DNA of 64,000 bases, taken from contig WFMF01000036.1 in assembly GCA_011033025.1 (NCBI GenBank), forward strand, positions 372,001 through 436,000, in the 5' to 3' direction. A model generated the notes under the pieces. The model was not told where the DNA came from. It saw nothing but the letters and a program-made list of their open reading frames with translations, and made no database searches. Positions 1 through 13,408 of the stretch are shown here, one piece after another. Source of the DNA: Beroe forskalii (lineage: Eukaryota; Ctenophora; Nuda; Beroida; Beroidae). Position 1 is the first letter of the stretch, and the number at the start of each line of letters is the position of its first letter. A program made the translations under genes and the position numbers.

Positions 1-1280
1 ATTCATGAAACCACTAACATTCCTGACACCACTTACATTCCTGACACCACTTACATTCCTGACACCACTCACATTCCTGACACCACTTGCATCCCTGACA
101 CCACTTACTGCCCTGACACCACTCCCTGTGCCGACACCACTTAGATTCCTGACACCACTTAGATTCCTGACACCACTTGCATTCCTGACACCACTTACAT
201 TCCTGACACCTCTTACTTTCCTGACACCACTTACATTCCTGACACCACTTACTTTCCTGACACCACTTACATCCCTGACACCACTTACATTCCTGACACC
301 ACTTATATTCCTGACACCACTTGCATTCCTGACACCACTCACATTCCTGACACCACTTGCATCCCTGACACCACTTACTGTCCTGACACCACTAACATTC
401 CTGACACCACTTATATTCCTGACACCAAGTTAACATTCCTGACACCACTTACATTCCTGACACCACTTACATTCCTGACACCACTCTCATTCCTGATACC
501 ACTTACATTCCTGACACCACTTACATTCCTGACACCACTTACATCCCTGACACCACTTGCATTCCTGATACCACTTACATTCCTGACACCACTTACAATT
601 CTGACACCACTTTCATTCCTGACACCACTTAGATTTCTGACACCACTTCGATTTCTGACACCACTTACTTTCCTGACACCACTTACTTTCATAACATCAC
701 TCACTTTCCTGACATCACTTTCTTTCCTGACACCACTTACTTTCATAACATCACTCACTTTCCTGACATCACTTTCTTTCCTGACACCACTTACTGTGCT
801 GACACCACTTACATTCCTGACACCACTTACATTCCTGACACAACAATTACATTCCTGACACCGCTTACATTCCTGAGACCACTTACATTCCTGACACCAC
901 TTACATTATTGACACCACTTACTGTCTTGACACCACTTACATTCCTGACACAACTTACATTCCTGACACCACTTACATTCCTGACACCACTTACTTTCCT
1001 GACACCACTTACTTTCCTGACACCACTTACATTCTCCTGACACCACTTACATTCCTGACACCACTTACATTCCTGACACGACTTACGTTCCTGACAACAC
1101 TTACTGTCCTGACACCACTTAGATTCCTGACACCACTTTCATTCCTGACACCACTTACATTCCTGACACCACTTTCTTTCCTGACATCACTTTCTTCCCA
1201 GACATCACTTTCTTTCCTGACATCACTTACCACCCTGACATCACTCACTTTCCTGACATCACTGTCGTACACTGTCTGAC
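1..1280. repeat. 18-bp minisatellite in NIPBL intron
   Basis: About 70 tandem copies of an 18-bp unit, consensus ACATTCCTGACACCACTT, with point variants and a few indels. The array runs from the window edge to within about 50 bp of the NIPBL exon at 1330, so it fills the visible part of the preceding intron. The unit length is a multiple of three, so long open frames appear on both strands, but they only restate the repeat. The core TGACACCACTT recurs in other arrays of this window. Confidence 0.95.
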
Positions 1281-1329
1281 ACCAGTCCGTTTTTTATGAA
1301 TCAGCCTGTCATTCCTCTCCTTTCCTCAG

Positions 1330-4300
1330 AATGAGTTACGTTTGGGAGTACACGGGAGGATCATGGACCAGGCAGCGTCAGTCCGTGAGGCTGCGGTGGA
1401 CTTGGTGGGTAGGTTTGTGCTGGACAAACCCCAACTTACCCTGCAGTACTACCCCATGTTGAGTGAGAGAATACTCGACAAGGGAGTCGGTGTCAGGTAA
1501 TTGAGACATGCCTTGTACATGAAATGTTTGAGATATGCTTAGAATTTCCTCTGCTGAAATTGGCATAATTGTTTTCCGATGCTCAGACGTAGACATCGTG
1601 AACTCTATTTTATCGCACAACTCTATTTCATTTACTCATGTTTTCTAGGAAACGTGTTATCAAGATCCTGAGAGATATCTGTGTGCAGCAGCCTGACTTC
1701 CCCAAGCTAACGGAGATCTGTATCAAACTTATCCGTAGGATAAACGACCAGGATGGTGGGTCTGAGGTCTTCTTACTTCCTTCGTTCGTGTATAATCTGC
1801 AGAAAATAACACTCTAATTCAGCATCTTGCTATCTTAGACTTATCTTTAAAACGTATTCTGAAACTACGATTTTTCAAGTTGACAATAATTCGGTCATTT
1901 GACTAAATTATATACCTCTCAGGGATCAGAGAGGTGGTTGCCAAGGTCTTTATGGACCTCTGGTTCACGGAGCAATCCGAGGAGACCCCTGACGGGTTGA
2001 TAAAACGGGTGGTTTCCATTACTGAGGCTGTGGCTGAGAGTCCCGATCAGAACTGCGATTGGTTCAAGCTACTGCTTAATCAGTACTTGAAGCCTGGGGA
2101 CGAGGTGAGATAACACTAGGCAGGTCTGAACTACAATTAGGGGGGGGGGGGCTTGATTAGCACGCACTTATTTAGTGCGATTTTCCTATTGAGTATCCAC
2201 TTGATGTTCTACACCATCAATCATCATGTTCATCAGTGCTGAGAAAAAAATCATAAAGAAGGAGCAATCGAATTCACCCTCCTTTCCCTCAGAACACAAC
2301 GGACAAAGACGAAGACCAACGAGTCCGGATCACCGCCCAGAGCAAGAAGATGATCGACTGTCTGGTGGACAGTGTCCTGAAGTTAGAAAACTTCAGTGCA
2401 GGAAGTTCTGAGAACTCCTCTCGGCTGGTGTCGTGTCTCCACACGATATACCTGTTCGCGGAGGCTGTACCGCACTTAGTAGCCCGACATTGTACGACCC
2501 TGCATCCGTATCTTAATATGAAGTGTTCCCAGCAGATTGATTACCTGGTGCTATACCATGTGACACAGTGAGTGGAGTCCTGTTATTCGAATTGAGTGGT
2601 AATGATGTTAAATGAGCTTAATGGTTCCAAACATAGTCTAAATTTTTGTCGATCCTGTCTTGAATTCCCAGAGATTCGTTGTAAATTCTTGAGCTCTTCA
2701 CAAATTTTGAATTGGTCCGTTTCCATACAGACTGTCTGACTCCATTCCTCCGCAGGACTCTGGAGATAGTGCTGCCGCTGATGGAGCACCCGTCAGATGA
2801 CTTCTTAGCTTCACTTGAGGAGGATATGATAACCCTCGTTATGAAATACGGTCAATTTATTGTACAGGTCAGTGCGGAGTTGTGTGGCAAAAATCTGAGT
2901 TAATGATTTAACTCTGGCAACTCTGCTCATGATTCTTGGTAGATGAATTCGAATTATCGGGAATCCTTTCTTTTTTATACTTTTTTGTACCACTTTGAAG
3001 AAATACCCAATCATTCTACTCTGCAGGCGTGTATCAGTTGTCTTGGAGTGATCATCAACAACATGACCCACAACTTCAAGCTGGCTCAGGAGTGCTTCAG
3101 AACCTTCTTCATGCGGCTGGTCCGGTACAAGAAGCAGTACACAGAAAACCCTGAAGAGTCGAGTCTGGAAGCTCTGAAGGGTCCTGTCATGCGGTCCCTC
3201 TTTACTGTGGGGCTGCTGTGTCAGCACTTCGAGTTTGATCAAGGAAAGGAATAAACGAATGGCTCTTCTGCTGTGAGAATCTGTGTGTGCTGACTGCTGA
3301 TGTTCGGGTATATTTCAAATTTGTTATCCTAAATTTCTAAACTAGAATTCGGTGTTGTAAAGAATCCCCTATAATTCCTCGCCACTCAACCTACCTTTCC
3401 ATCCCAGGAAAGCACAACTCGAGCAAAGCGGTGAGCAGCATCCAGAACCAAGTCTACGAGATCCTCATGTTCTTTGCTGGCTTCCAGGAGGAAGAGATCC
3501 GGAACCGAGCCATCTGCGGACTCGGTTTCTTCTTCATCCGTTACGATAAGATGATGCTCAAGGAGCAGTCTCGCCAGCTCTACATCGACATCCTCAAGGG
3601 TTTCGACGCCCCCACCAAACTCAAAGTTCAGGTGTTGAAGAACCTCCAACTTCACCTTCAGTCCGATGAAAAGCGGCTCACGCAACAAAACCAAGCCATG
3701 CGACAGGAACTGAAACGAGACGGAATAACCGATCTTAAAACGTACGGCGATGAGAAATCTTCAGTTTCCGGTGCGGTGGCTCAAATGCTGCTCGAACCGA
3801 TCCACCATTGCTTCTTCCACAAACTCACGCAAGTGCGCTCGGCTGCGGTTCACGTGGTGTGCCAGGTCCTTCACCAGGGTCTACTCCACCCCATCTCCTG
3901 TATCCAGTATCTCATCGCTATCTGCACGGACATCGACGAAATCAACCGCATCAAAGCGGAGCAAACCCTGATCGAACTGGACGGCAAATACCCGCTCTTC
4001 CTGCACAGTCAGTTCTTCCCCGGGCTGCGGGAAAGTTTCAAACTCCAAACAGCCCTGTTCAGTACGTACCCCGTGCGGGGTTTCCGGAACAACCCCCCTA
4101 TCTCCCTGCTATCACACGTTTACGCGCTCATCAGGAACTCTAAGGCTCACCGACACTCGCAACTCGTTACCATGATCAAACAGTTCGATGATTACAAGAA
4201 GACTGATATTAATCTGCTGCTCTACATTGCGGATAACCTGGCTCACATGTCTTATCAGGTATACAGATCTGTCAATTCATTATACTGCCCATGCCCGCGC

Positions 4301-7300
4301 TGTGAGAGACAAATTCAATGACTTACTCATACAATTTCAAATCACTTAATTTTTACGAAGCGTGACTGATCAAATTTTGTCTCAACTGGCATTTTAATTT
4401 TTGAGAAAAGTACATAACATGATACGTTTCAGCGTGACATTTAAGTTTAAATCTTAACAGTTTCCCGCGTGATCTTTCGCAACTCTCGTGTTTTTTTCGC
4501 GTAGTTTCTCGAGTGTTTTCCGCGTTATCTCTCGCGTAATTATCTCTTGCATTATATCAGGTGGTTGAGGAGCCTCTGTTCGTGATCCACCACGTGGCCC
4601 TGCTGATCTCCACGTCAGGAACCACCTACCTGGAGCAGGCTAAGGATGCCGTGTACGGCAAGGATATAGCCGAGACCATCAAGGATGAGGACGAGGAAAA
4701 CATCGATGAAATCGGTGAGGATATTTCATAACTTAATAAGATGATGAAGACATCAGAGGGGGGCGGTCGCCTAGTACTGCGACATGGCGCAGCCAGTCTC
4801 AGTCAGACCGTCTCGTGCAAGCCCTTGTCGTAGCAGATGATTGAGAGTCCCTGCGGGCTCCCCATCGTCGATCTCTGGTAGGTAGACTGGGTATGGGAGT
4901 TGGCTCCCCGTACCCAGTGGGGTCCCTCTGCGGCGGGACTGCTGCTGATGTCCCATGGCAGCCGGAATGCCCCAGATACAGCCTAGTCCATAGCGGACAT
5001 AGCACCAAGCGTGCACCAGAGTCCAGATCTGGACTCTGGCCAGACAACCTTGCCATAGCGGCAATAGTCCCGAGTGGACAACTTCCATATTCCATAACCC
5101 CTTGCCATTGCGGCAAAACGGATTGATACCCATCTGATCCACTTAAAAACACATAATTCCCAATAGACATCAACTCATCACATCAAATTGCCACATCAAC
5201 TCAAAGGTCACACTCAAGGGATCTGAAGCCCCATAGCGGGATACCAGTCCCACCCTTACCAAGGGTTCTGAAGCCCCAAGCGGGATACCAGTCCCTCCCT
5301 TACCAAGGATCTGAAGCCCCAAGTGGGATACCAATTACCAGTCCTTACCTTTATCAAGGATCTGAAGCCCCAAGGGATACCAGTCATTCCCTTACCAAGG
5401 ATCTGAAGCCCCAAGCGGGATACCAGTCATTCCCTTACCAAGGATCTGAAGCCCCAAGTGGGATACCAATTACCAGTCCTTCCCTTACCAAGGATCTGAA
5501 GCCCCAAGCGGGATACCAGTCCCACCCTTACCAAGGGTTCTGAAGCCCCAAAAGGATACCAGTCCCTCCCTTACCAAGAATCTGAAGCCCCAAGTGGGAT
5601 ACTAATTACCAGTCCTTCCCTTACCAAGGATCTGAAGCCCCAAGCGGGATACCAGTCCTTCCCTTATCAAGGATCTGAAGCCCCAAGCAGGATACAAGTC
5701 CATCTCTTATCAAGGGTTCTGAAGCCCCACAGCGGGATACCAGTCCCTTAGTCTGACTCTAGCCTCAGTTAAGATGCTTAAAATCCTGAAACTTTTTCGG
5801 GTATATGCTTACAATGTTGACACTTGTCCCACGTTTTTTTTTCTTCAAATACACTCTGTTCTGCTTTCTGAAGCAAATACCAGGCATCGTACGGATATTG
5901 CATCATTAAATACACTTTCTAAAACATATCTTACAATTATTTGAGTACCTAAGACCGCCTTGGAGCCGTCATAAATGCCAAAAAACAAGCATAAACGTGT
6001 GGAAACCTGACCCTAACAACCTATCAACAATGTCAATTCATCGTCAAGACATACCTATAACAACTTAATGACTGTCCTGGTTAACTCTGGCCTCAGTTAA
6101 TATGCATATTATGCAATCTTGACACTTTTAACGCATATGCTTACAATCTTGACACATTTTAAAATACACTTGGTTCCACTTTCTGAGGCGATTACCACAC
6201 TTCGTACGGATACTGTATGATTTGATATACCTCCTAGAACATTATATAGCAACATTTGAGTACCTATGACTTACTTGGAACCGTCAGAAACTCCCAATTT
6301 GTGGCATAGACTTGTTTATCAATTCAATGTCTCTATACATCTATAGTCTATATATCTATATCATCATAATCATGAATTTAACCCAGATCTAAATCTGGCC
6401 TCAGGTTATATGCTTACGACCCTCACTCTGTTTCGCGTATATGAGTATATTATTGACATTTTTACTCCTTTTTTGTGGCGGCACCATAGGGGCAGCCTGA
6501 GCCTAAAATCTCCAAACCTATGTGAGAAGGAACATACATGTCTACAAACCAGAACTGCCTAATTAACAGCAAGAGCAAGAGGGACCCAAACTCCTCCCCC
6601 CTTTATTTTAACACTGTCCCGGAGTTAAGGAGACCTTAGATCACTTCTGTGGGGAGTGCCTTGCTTACTCCCATACTAGCATAAAAGGCAGCTGATTTTT
6701 GGCATCCTATGCAAAAAGCCTTACACGCAGAAATAGGACCAAGCAGTCATTCACTAAAGATTTTACCTCCCTATAGTCATATTATAGTGTCAGGACATTA
6801 TGATCCCCCATCCTGCCATGATGTAGTCATGATGACCGTCATGATGTCATTATGGCCATCCCATGGGGACATATCATTCTGTTCTCACTAAGTTTCTCAG
6901 CAGGCACCACAAACTCTGGAGTAGATAGCAACCCACCTATCAAGAGATAATTGACATGACAATCAGCTGACCCCGAATCAACAAGTCCCATCCCAGCTCA
7001 ACAGAGTCGTGCCACTGAGCGCAGGCGCACATTTATTTTCTAAACTAAATAACACCACACGAAGCAGGAAGGAGACGCCCTGCCGTAGATTGTAGAAAAC
7101 CAACTCTTCTGTAATAAAAATGAGTAAAAACACACCAAACTATTACAACATATATACATACTACAAACACAAGTTAAAAGCCGGTCCCACCGCTTCTCAA
7201 CAGAGTAGTGCCATGGAACATTTTAAAGCACATCACATAAGCAGGAAGGAGAGGCACACGCGGCACGTGCGCCGGCATATAACTAACTCCTCCGCAACAA

Positions 7301-10300
7301 ACGACGGTACGAACATACAAACCCAACACACCATACAAATACTCTACAACAACAATAAATCTTAAACCAGCACAACTCGCCATCAGAGCCATAGAAGTCG
7401 ATGGTTGTAGGTTAAGGCCCAGGAGGCCACTTACCACAGGGACCAAGGTAGTCAATCTCCGGAGGGGCGCCCCCGACTCAATTGGCATCTGTAAAGATGC
7501 CATCATCTGGCATCCCAGGTAAGGGGTACTAGTCAAACTAGTAGTGCATGCCAGGTGGGTTCCAGCAGAGCTCTCTGCCATGGAGAGCTGCCAACTCCCC
7601 ACGCGTGGCGGGGGAGGCGGACAGTGAACATTGCAACAAAAAAAAAAATGATACTCCTCAAGAAACATCTCATGACCCAGTACAATTTAACAGGTTCGTA
7701 TGTTTTTAACCCAGATTGGACAGCTTTTTTGTTTCTCGAAAAAAATCGATGAAATTTTAGTCAGTAGGTGCCATTGGTCTAACTTAGAAAATAAATCAGT
7801 ATTTTTGAGTATATGTTTTACCGTTCTCGAGAAATCGATGGGGTGGAAATCCACCCCTTTGTCCAATAAGCCAGAGGTCGTCCGAAAAAAAAGTTTCATA
7901 AAATTTCAATCCGAGTGATTTATTTTACTTTTTATATGGTTTGGTACGGTGAACAAAACTCCTTTTTCGAAAATATTTGTTCGTTCAGGATTTTGGGGTG
8001 GAAAATCACCCCTTTGTCCAATATGAAGTATGAAATTTCAGATGATTAACAAATATGTTTCCATTGAAAGAATAACATGCCAAGGTGTTTTTTGGCGATT
8101 TCTGTGACAAAATATTCATGCTAGAACTGATTTTACTTACAAAAATGGTATATTTTGGGGATTTGGGGTGGAAAATCACCCCTTTGTCCAATATGTGGGT
8201 ACAGGTCGAAATGACGAAAATCGATCTGAGGGTCATAAAACTGAATTGTACGTAATTTTTTCATTATTTCGGCATTGTATAGACGCCTTTGAACAGAATT
8301 TACAAGTTTGGAAAGGTTTGGGGTGATGTTCCACCCCTTTGGCACCCGAGACCCTGGTTTTTGAAGGCTGAAATCTTGAATATAAGAATTCATCAAAAAC
8401 ACTTCGGTTACTGACAATAAGTTTTTATGCGCAAAAATTATAGTTTTGGTGTCATATTTACGTTGTTGTCATTGCTCTTATTCTGCGAATAAGAGCATTT
8501 GAGGCGTTTGAGGATACAAAAAAATGAAATGAGAAGGATTTCCGAACCTCTGGGATGAGTCAGACCAAAAATTTCTAGAAGGTAAGCTGTTTGGGTTCTC
8601 TTCAATGGCTATTGCTCTGGGAGACTTACAGTAGCGGCTTCCCAGATGTCAGGGCACCCCGGTCATCTCTTCGGTACTTAGCAGTACCACAGCAGTTCTG
8701 TGGCAGAGCCATGGTGCTGTTGGAACATATCCAAACTACTATTTGATATGACAGAAGATGTGCATAGTGCTGTAAAACGGCAGCTTCATGATAGTCTTAC
8801 AGCAGTGTCACGGCAGTTTAATGTAGTATCAGAGCAACGCCATAGTTATCTTATGGGCCAAGGCAGTTCCATATGGCAGTGCTACTGCCATTTCTATGAT
8901 ACGGCAGTAACTCAGAAATAAGAGAATAAGATAGAGGGTACAATGGCAGCTTCATCTTTCAAGTAAGCATGTATCATGGCAAGCCCCAGCAATACTATAA
9001 GAATACTAACATACTGGAGATTGGATGTGCTACGGCAGTAAAATGGCAGTATCTGGTCGTTTTTCAGCTTTGCTGCACATACTAATATGCAGCTTCACAG
9101 ACGTTTAATGGCAGTGCTCATGAAAGACCATGCCATTCTTATTTGAAAGTAATAACAGTATCACTGAAGAGCCACTCTGAAGTACCAGGACTACAACAGC
9201 ATTGCTGCGGTAGCAGCAGTGACATAACACAACGGCTGTGTCACGGAGGTTAAGTACTGCATGCAAGGGCAGCACCGTTATTCCGTTGCAGCTACTACTT
9301 TTATAGCAGTGCCAGTATGGCGTCGGAATGTAGGTGAATTGCTAATCCAATAGATTTATGGAATTACTGAGGTATACGATATACAGTCGACAATAAAACT
9401 ATTGCCGCTTTACTACCAGACCAGCTTCGCAGTGATATTAGATATAGCACTTAGGTGCCCTGTTTCAAAAGTGTTTTTAAGTGCCTTATTGTCAATCGAA
9501 TTGTCATGATATAACATCGATGATGCAGTTGCATTATTGAAATAAAGCTATAGCACTGCTTAAGCACCACCGTAGCCCTCTGGCAGTGACGGGTTCTTCT
9601 CAAGATCTGCCTGCTGAATTATTAACCCAGTGGTTCTCAGTGACGTGATATGTGATGTTGCTACTAGCGTTTGAATACTATCAGACAACCATAAAGACTG
9701 AAGCTTGAATCTGCCATTGTAGATTCTGTCATATCGCGGTGCTGTGGTGAATACAATGTACCAGCAGTTAGCTGTACCATGCTACCATAGCATTACTGCG
9801 TTGGCCTGCCACATAACTGCTGTGGTACTGCTAAAGTGCCAAAGTGATGTCGGGGTACTGCATTGGAATGTATCAGGGAGGGCAATACTAACAGTCTGCG
9901 ACAGCAATCACTACTTAGATGACCAAAACAGCTAACCTCCAAGAATTCTTGGGCCGACTCTCCCCAGAGGTTCGAAAATCCTTCTCATTACCTTTTTGTT
10001 CCACAAATATCTTTAAATGCTCTCATTCGCAGAATAAAAGCAATGACAATGACGTAAATGACACCAAAACTATAAATTTTGAGCACATAAACGTATCTTC
10101 CATGTAATTTGTCGGTAACCGAAGTGTTTTTGATGAATTCTGATATTCAAGATTTCAGCCTTCAAAAACCAGGGTCTCGGGTGCCAAAGGGGTGGAAAAT
10201 CACCCCAAACCTTTCCAAACTTGTAAATTCTGTTCAAAGGCGTCTATACAATGCCGAAATAATGAAAAAATTACGTACAATTCAGTTTTATGGCCCTCAG

Positions 10301-11916
10301 ATCGATTTTCGTCATTTCGACCTGCACCCACATATTGGACAAAGGGGTGATTTTCCACCCCAAATCCCGAAAATATACCATTTTTGTAGGTAAAACCAGT
10401 TCTAGCGTGAATATTTTGTCACAGAAATCGCCAAAAATCAGTTTGGCACGTTATTCTTTCAATGGAAACATATTTGTTAATCATCTGAAATTTCATACTT
10501 CATATTGGACAAAGGGGTGATTTTCCACCCCAAAATCCTGAACAGACAAATATTTTCGAAAAAGGAGTTTTTTCACCGTACCAAACCATATAAATAGTGA
10601 AATAAATCATTCAGATTGAAATTTTATGAAACTTTTTTTTCGAACGACCTCTGGACAAAGGGGTGGATTTCCACCCCACCATATTGCCCAGGTTATAGGT
10701 CTCAAATTTGAGCTCCACATGAAGTGAAAATTGGTACTATGAAAATTTAATCTTTCTGCTACAAAAAGCAACCATTTTGACGTCATATAAGTCGAAATTA
10801 TGAGTACAGTGGCACGTCAAAGTGATCGAATTGAAATTTCGGATTTTCACCATTTTTGGGGCCACCGTGCAGCAAAACTATTTTATAAAATCCTAAAATT
10901 TTTTCTATTCTGAAAAATTTGATCCTTCTTCTAAGCATAAAAATAGTTTCCAGCACTAGAGAAGTTACCAGCTCAACAGAATAGCGCCATACTCTGAGGG
11001 TCTATTTTCCACCCCTTTGGCATATCTGGGTTAATTTATTCATTAGATTTTTCATCATCGCAATTTGTTCGCATCGTTTTCCGACATGCTTCCAATTCTA
11101 ATTTTTCACATTTTTGAATTCTCATTTAACCATGATATTCTCCTACGTTTGACTCACTTATCTCTGTCCTCAGACAAGCGTTGCCACGAGTTCTCGCCCC
11201 TGGAGTCTGCCAAGATGTACGACAAGCAGATCTCACGACATTCAAACCTAGCCTACGACCCGTCCCCTGTCCTCTCTGCCGTCCAGCAGCTGACCCTGGA
11301 CGTGGACTATGAGAGTGAGGAGTTCGAGAAGAGCGCCCTGCTCTACTACAAAGAGGTACGATGGCGTGTCGAATTTCCTACGTGCGCGGCTCTTCCATGC
11401 GCGGCGTAATCGTGCGCGGCTCACTGCCTGAATTATCTGGATGAGATGGAAAATGAATGAACTTTAAAACATTATCTTGTGTTCCAGTTCCGCGATCTCA
11501 TGACACAGCAAGACCTGGCTGAGTTCAAGTGCAGTGATAGTGAGAATGAAGACGCAGAGAAATCAGTCAAATACGTAAGTAACCCTATTTAATACAATAC
11601 ATTACGATACAATATAAGAAATATAAAAAATATAGAAGTTTACTGAATGTCTCATCAAATACCTACCTAAATTCTTAAACTTTTTCCCTTCCAGTACGAA
11701 CGGCGTAAAGAACTCCCAGTCAAAGTCCGGAAGGAGCGGAAACCGCGGGTTTCTAAGACTCCCTCCAAAGACGCCGCCAAAAAGCGGAAGCTCTCCAAAA
11801 CGCCCGCCAAAAAACCGGCCAAGAAGCGTCGACGTCGCTACGTCGTGCGGTCGGACTCCGAGTTCAGCGAGCAAGATGACGACGAGGATGAGGATTATGA
11901 CGGAGATGGACGGTGA
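1330..11916 (+). CDS. NIPBL: Nipped-B-like (NIPBL/SCC2) cohesin loader, 3' part
   Basis: The subunit that, with MAU2/SCC4, loads cohesin onto chromatin in the nucleus. Visible exons: 1330-1496, 1649-1755, 1923-2104, 2293-2567, 2756-2867, 3027-about 3253, 3408-4258, 4561-4714, 7649-7693 (5'-truncated), 11174-11355, 11488-11574 and 11695-11916. Apart from the 3027 and 7649 exons, all join in phase at GT/AG. Family-typical stretches are GVHGRIMD, SVREAAVDLVGRFVL, VRKRVIKILRDIC, PLMEHPSD, RSLFTVGLLCQHF, LLYIADNLAHMSYQ, EEPLFVIHH and FSPLESAKMYDKQI, covering the HEAT repeats and Nipped-B C-terminal region. The last exon encodes a lysine/arginine-rich nuclear-localisation-like stretch and an acidic DDDEDEDYD tail ending in TGA. 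The start lies upstream of the window. Oddities: the frame closes at TAA in the 3027 exon before a donor, and a conserved exon is broken by a mobile element. It may not end at 11916 (see 13409-16135). Confidence 0.93.
4756..7648 (+). mobile_element. SVA-like composite non-autonomous retroelement, copy 1
   Basis: It starts GAGGGGGGCGGTCGCC and ends in an A-run after ACAGTGAACATTGCAAC. In order: a GC-rich 5' part (to about 5200), a 43-bp VNTR of about 12 units (5214-5748, core GATCTGAAGCCCCAAGCGGG), a unique AT-rich part, then a 3' part with paired CAACAGAGT sequences. No reverse transcriptase is visible. A near-identical copy lies at 21894-25808. The 5' GC-rich/VNTR/3' unique/poly-A order resembles hominid SVA, by analogy only. 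It lies in sense orientation inside NIPBL. No clear target-site duplication flanks this copy, consistent with loss of target DNA. Short open frames in it overlap on both strands and look non-coding. Confidence 0.8.
7649..7693 (+). pseudogene. NIPBL: NIPBL exon with 5' half missing at element junction
   Basis: Directly after the A-tail of the composite element, the frame reads MILLKKHLMTQYNLT, ending one base into a codon at a GT donor (7694). It joins the 11174 exon to give YNLTDKRCHEFSPLESAK. Vertebrate NIPBL has an LLLLKQHLKNLYGF-like stretch just before its YSPSESAK motif, so this is the 3' half of that exon. The 5' half and its acceptor are not seen on either side of the element. No acceptor inside the element gives the right phase from the exon ending at 4714. 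Skipping from 4714 straight to 11174 keeps the frame. Confidence 0.75.
7710..11030. mobile_element. piggyBac-like TTAA element with about 0.9-1.1 kb inverted repeats
   Basis: It begins CCCAGATTGGACAG after TTAA (7706-7709) and ends GCATATCTGGG before TTAA (11031-11034): termini starting CCC with a TTAA duplication, as in piggyBac. The left arm (to about 8590) and right arm (from about 9935) are inverted copies that contain several blocks of CAAAGGGGTGG (or its complement). The central 1.35 kb is rich in GGCAGT/ACTGCC words and has no transposase-like frame. It begins 16 bp after the donor of the truncated NIPBL exon. Removing one TTAA gives a plausible empty site in the NIPBL intron. Confidence 0.8.
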
Positions 11917-13408
11917 TCATGTGATATGTCATATGGTGGCGTCATCATTATACAGTTGTACCGCACGTATATATTCCGTAACTTATTGATCAGATATTCT
12001 CCCAGATTATTGATAATATCGTTTCCACAATTCACAAGATACCAGAGTGTACAGAGCCGAGAGTAGAGCTCCCAATATCTTCTAACAGAAATCATGCCAA
12101 TGTGAACCGAGCAGGGATGAGAATCTCTCATGGAATCGTAGAGTGATGTAATGTTATTAACGGCCGGCCACATGGCATTTGATCTGCACAGTTGGCGGTC
12201 AGACAAAATTCCTGTGCCATACATAATTCAGGAACTGAATGGCGACTGTTTGTCTAAATGTACAATATATGACGATGACAGGTCAGATGACAGCATTCAA
12301 AAGTAATCAGGTTTCCATCCAACAGAACATTATCTGTAAAACCGTTATCTCATATGAACAATATATATTATCTGAACCTATTTTCCAGTGTATTTTTAGT
12401 TATTTGATTTTCCAACATTATTGAACTGCTGTTACCATTAAATTTTATGTTATTCAAGTTAATTTTCGTAAATTATTTATATATTACGCGTATGAATTTT
12501 TACAACTTTCGTTTTCATACTGAAGACAAACATTCAGGATCAATTAAATGAGTCTATCATCATACTTTGTTTCACAAAACTTATATTATATTGTTTGCAA
12601 TGTCTTACACCACGAGTTTTCTATGAACTTCATTCAAAATCTGAGATTTTATGGAATGTAGACAGAAATAATAGACAGACAGTTTCAATATATCTGATTC
12701 ATGGTGCCCTGATTTTTACAGTCGTTTGCGCTGTTTCTGAGAAAAAGCCTCCTAAGCACCATTGGGATTTATTTTTAACTTACGTGGCAGTTAAATCTTA
12801 ATTTGTGTTGAACCAAGTAATGATGAAGTAGTGATCACTGATCAGAAAATGGTCAAACGGTTTTCCTATTATTAAGGATTAATTTGATATAAACAGTTTA
12901 CAAATGCCATTTTCAATAAGTTATGGGATTTAACTGGTTTACGTTAATCCTCCGTAATTCCGTAGTTGATAATCCAATAGTTCATTTTCTATATGATAGT
13001 TTTTATGAATTAATTTAATTTCGAAAGTCAAAGAATGCTTACGTTTAATATAATTAAAATTAACGAGAAATGTGAAAAAGTTTCTTGATTGCCTTCAATA
13101 ATTTGAACTGTTGTACCATATATATTATTTTAACTCTATTCTTAAAATGTAAGATATTAATAATTTGATAACTTCTGTTCGAATGTGTATAACATGTTTT
13201 ACTAACTATCTCATGTTGTTGTTTCTTTATTTAAATTGATTGAATTCCTTGCCTAGATCCTACCTCTATCTAAGCAAGCTGATTTTTGGAGATTTTTTCG
13301 TAGTTTAAACAACTTTTGCTTCAAGTTTCTTTTTGACTCCCTCGAATTAATTTTTAGAATTTCCTGCTATTCAATTAACTTCCCCCACTAACTACTACCT
13401 ATCTTTAG
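11917..13408. other. AT-rich DNA after the NIPBL stop
   Basis: The NIPBL 3' UTR if translation stops at 11914-11916, otherwise an intron to the exon at 13409. I see no AATAAA; ATTAAA occurs near 12438 and 12545. No coding region, RNA gene or ordered repeat is visible. Confidence 0.5.

Noticed and set aside
5-1272. Long open frames on both strands (TPLTFL and VSGVRN repeats)
   Set aside because: They follow from an 18-bp unit without stops; both strands are open and there is no start or splice context.
4771-5173. Open frames on both strands in the 5' part of the composite element
   Set aside because: They are mutually overlapping, contain no retrotransposon motif, and match in copy 2 only because the copies are near-identical.
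5214-5748. CRISPR-like array
   Set aside because: The 43-bp units follow each other without unique spacers, and the same array occurs in a second retroelement copy; this is a VNTR.
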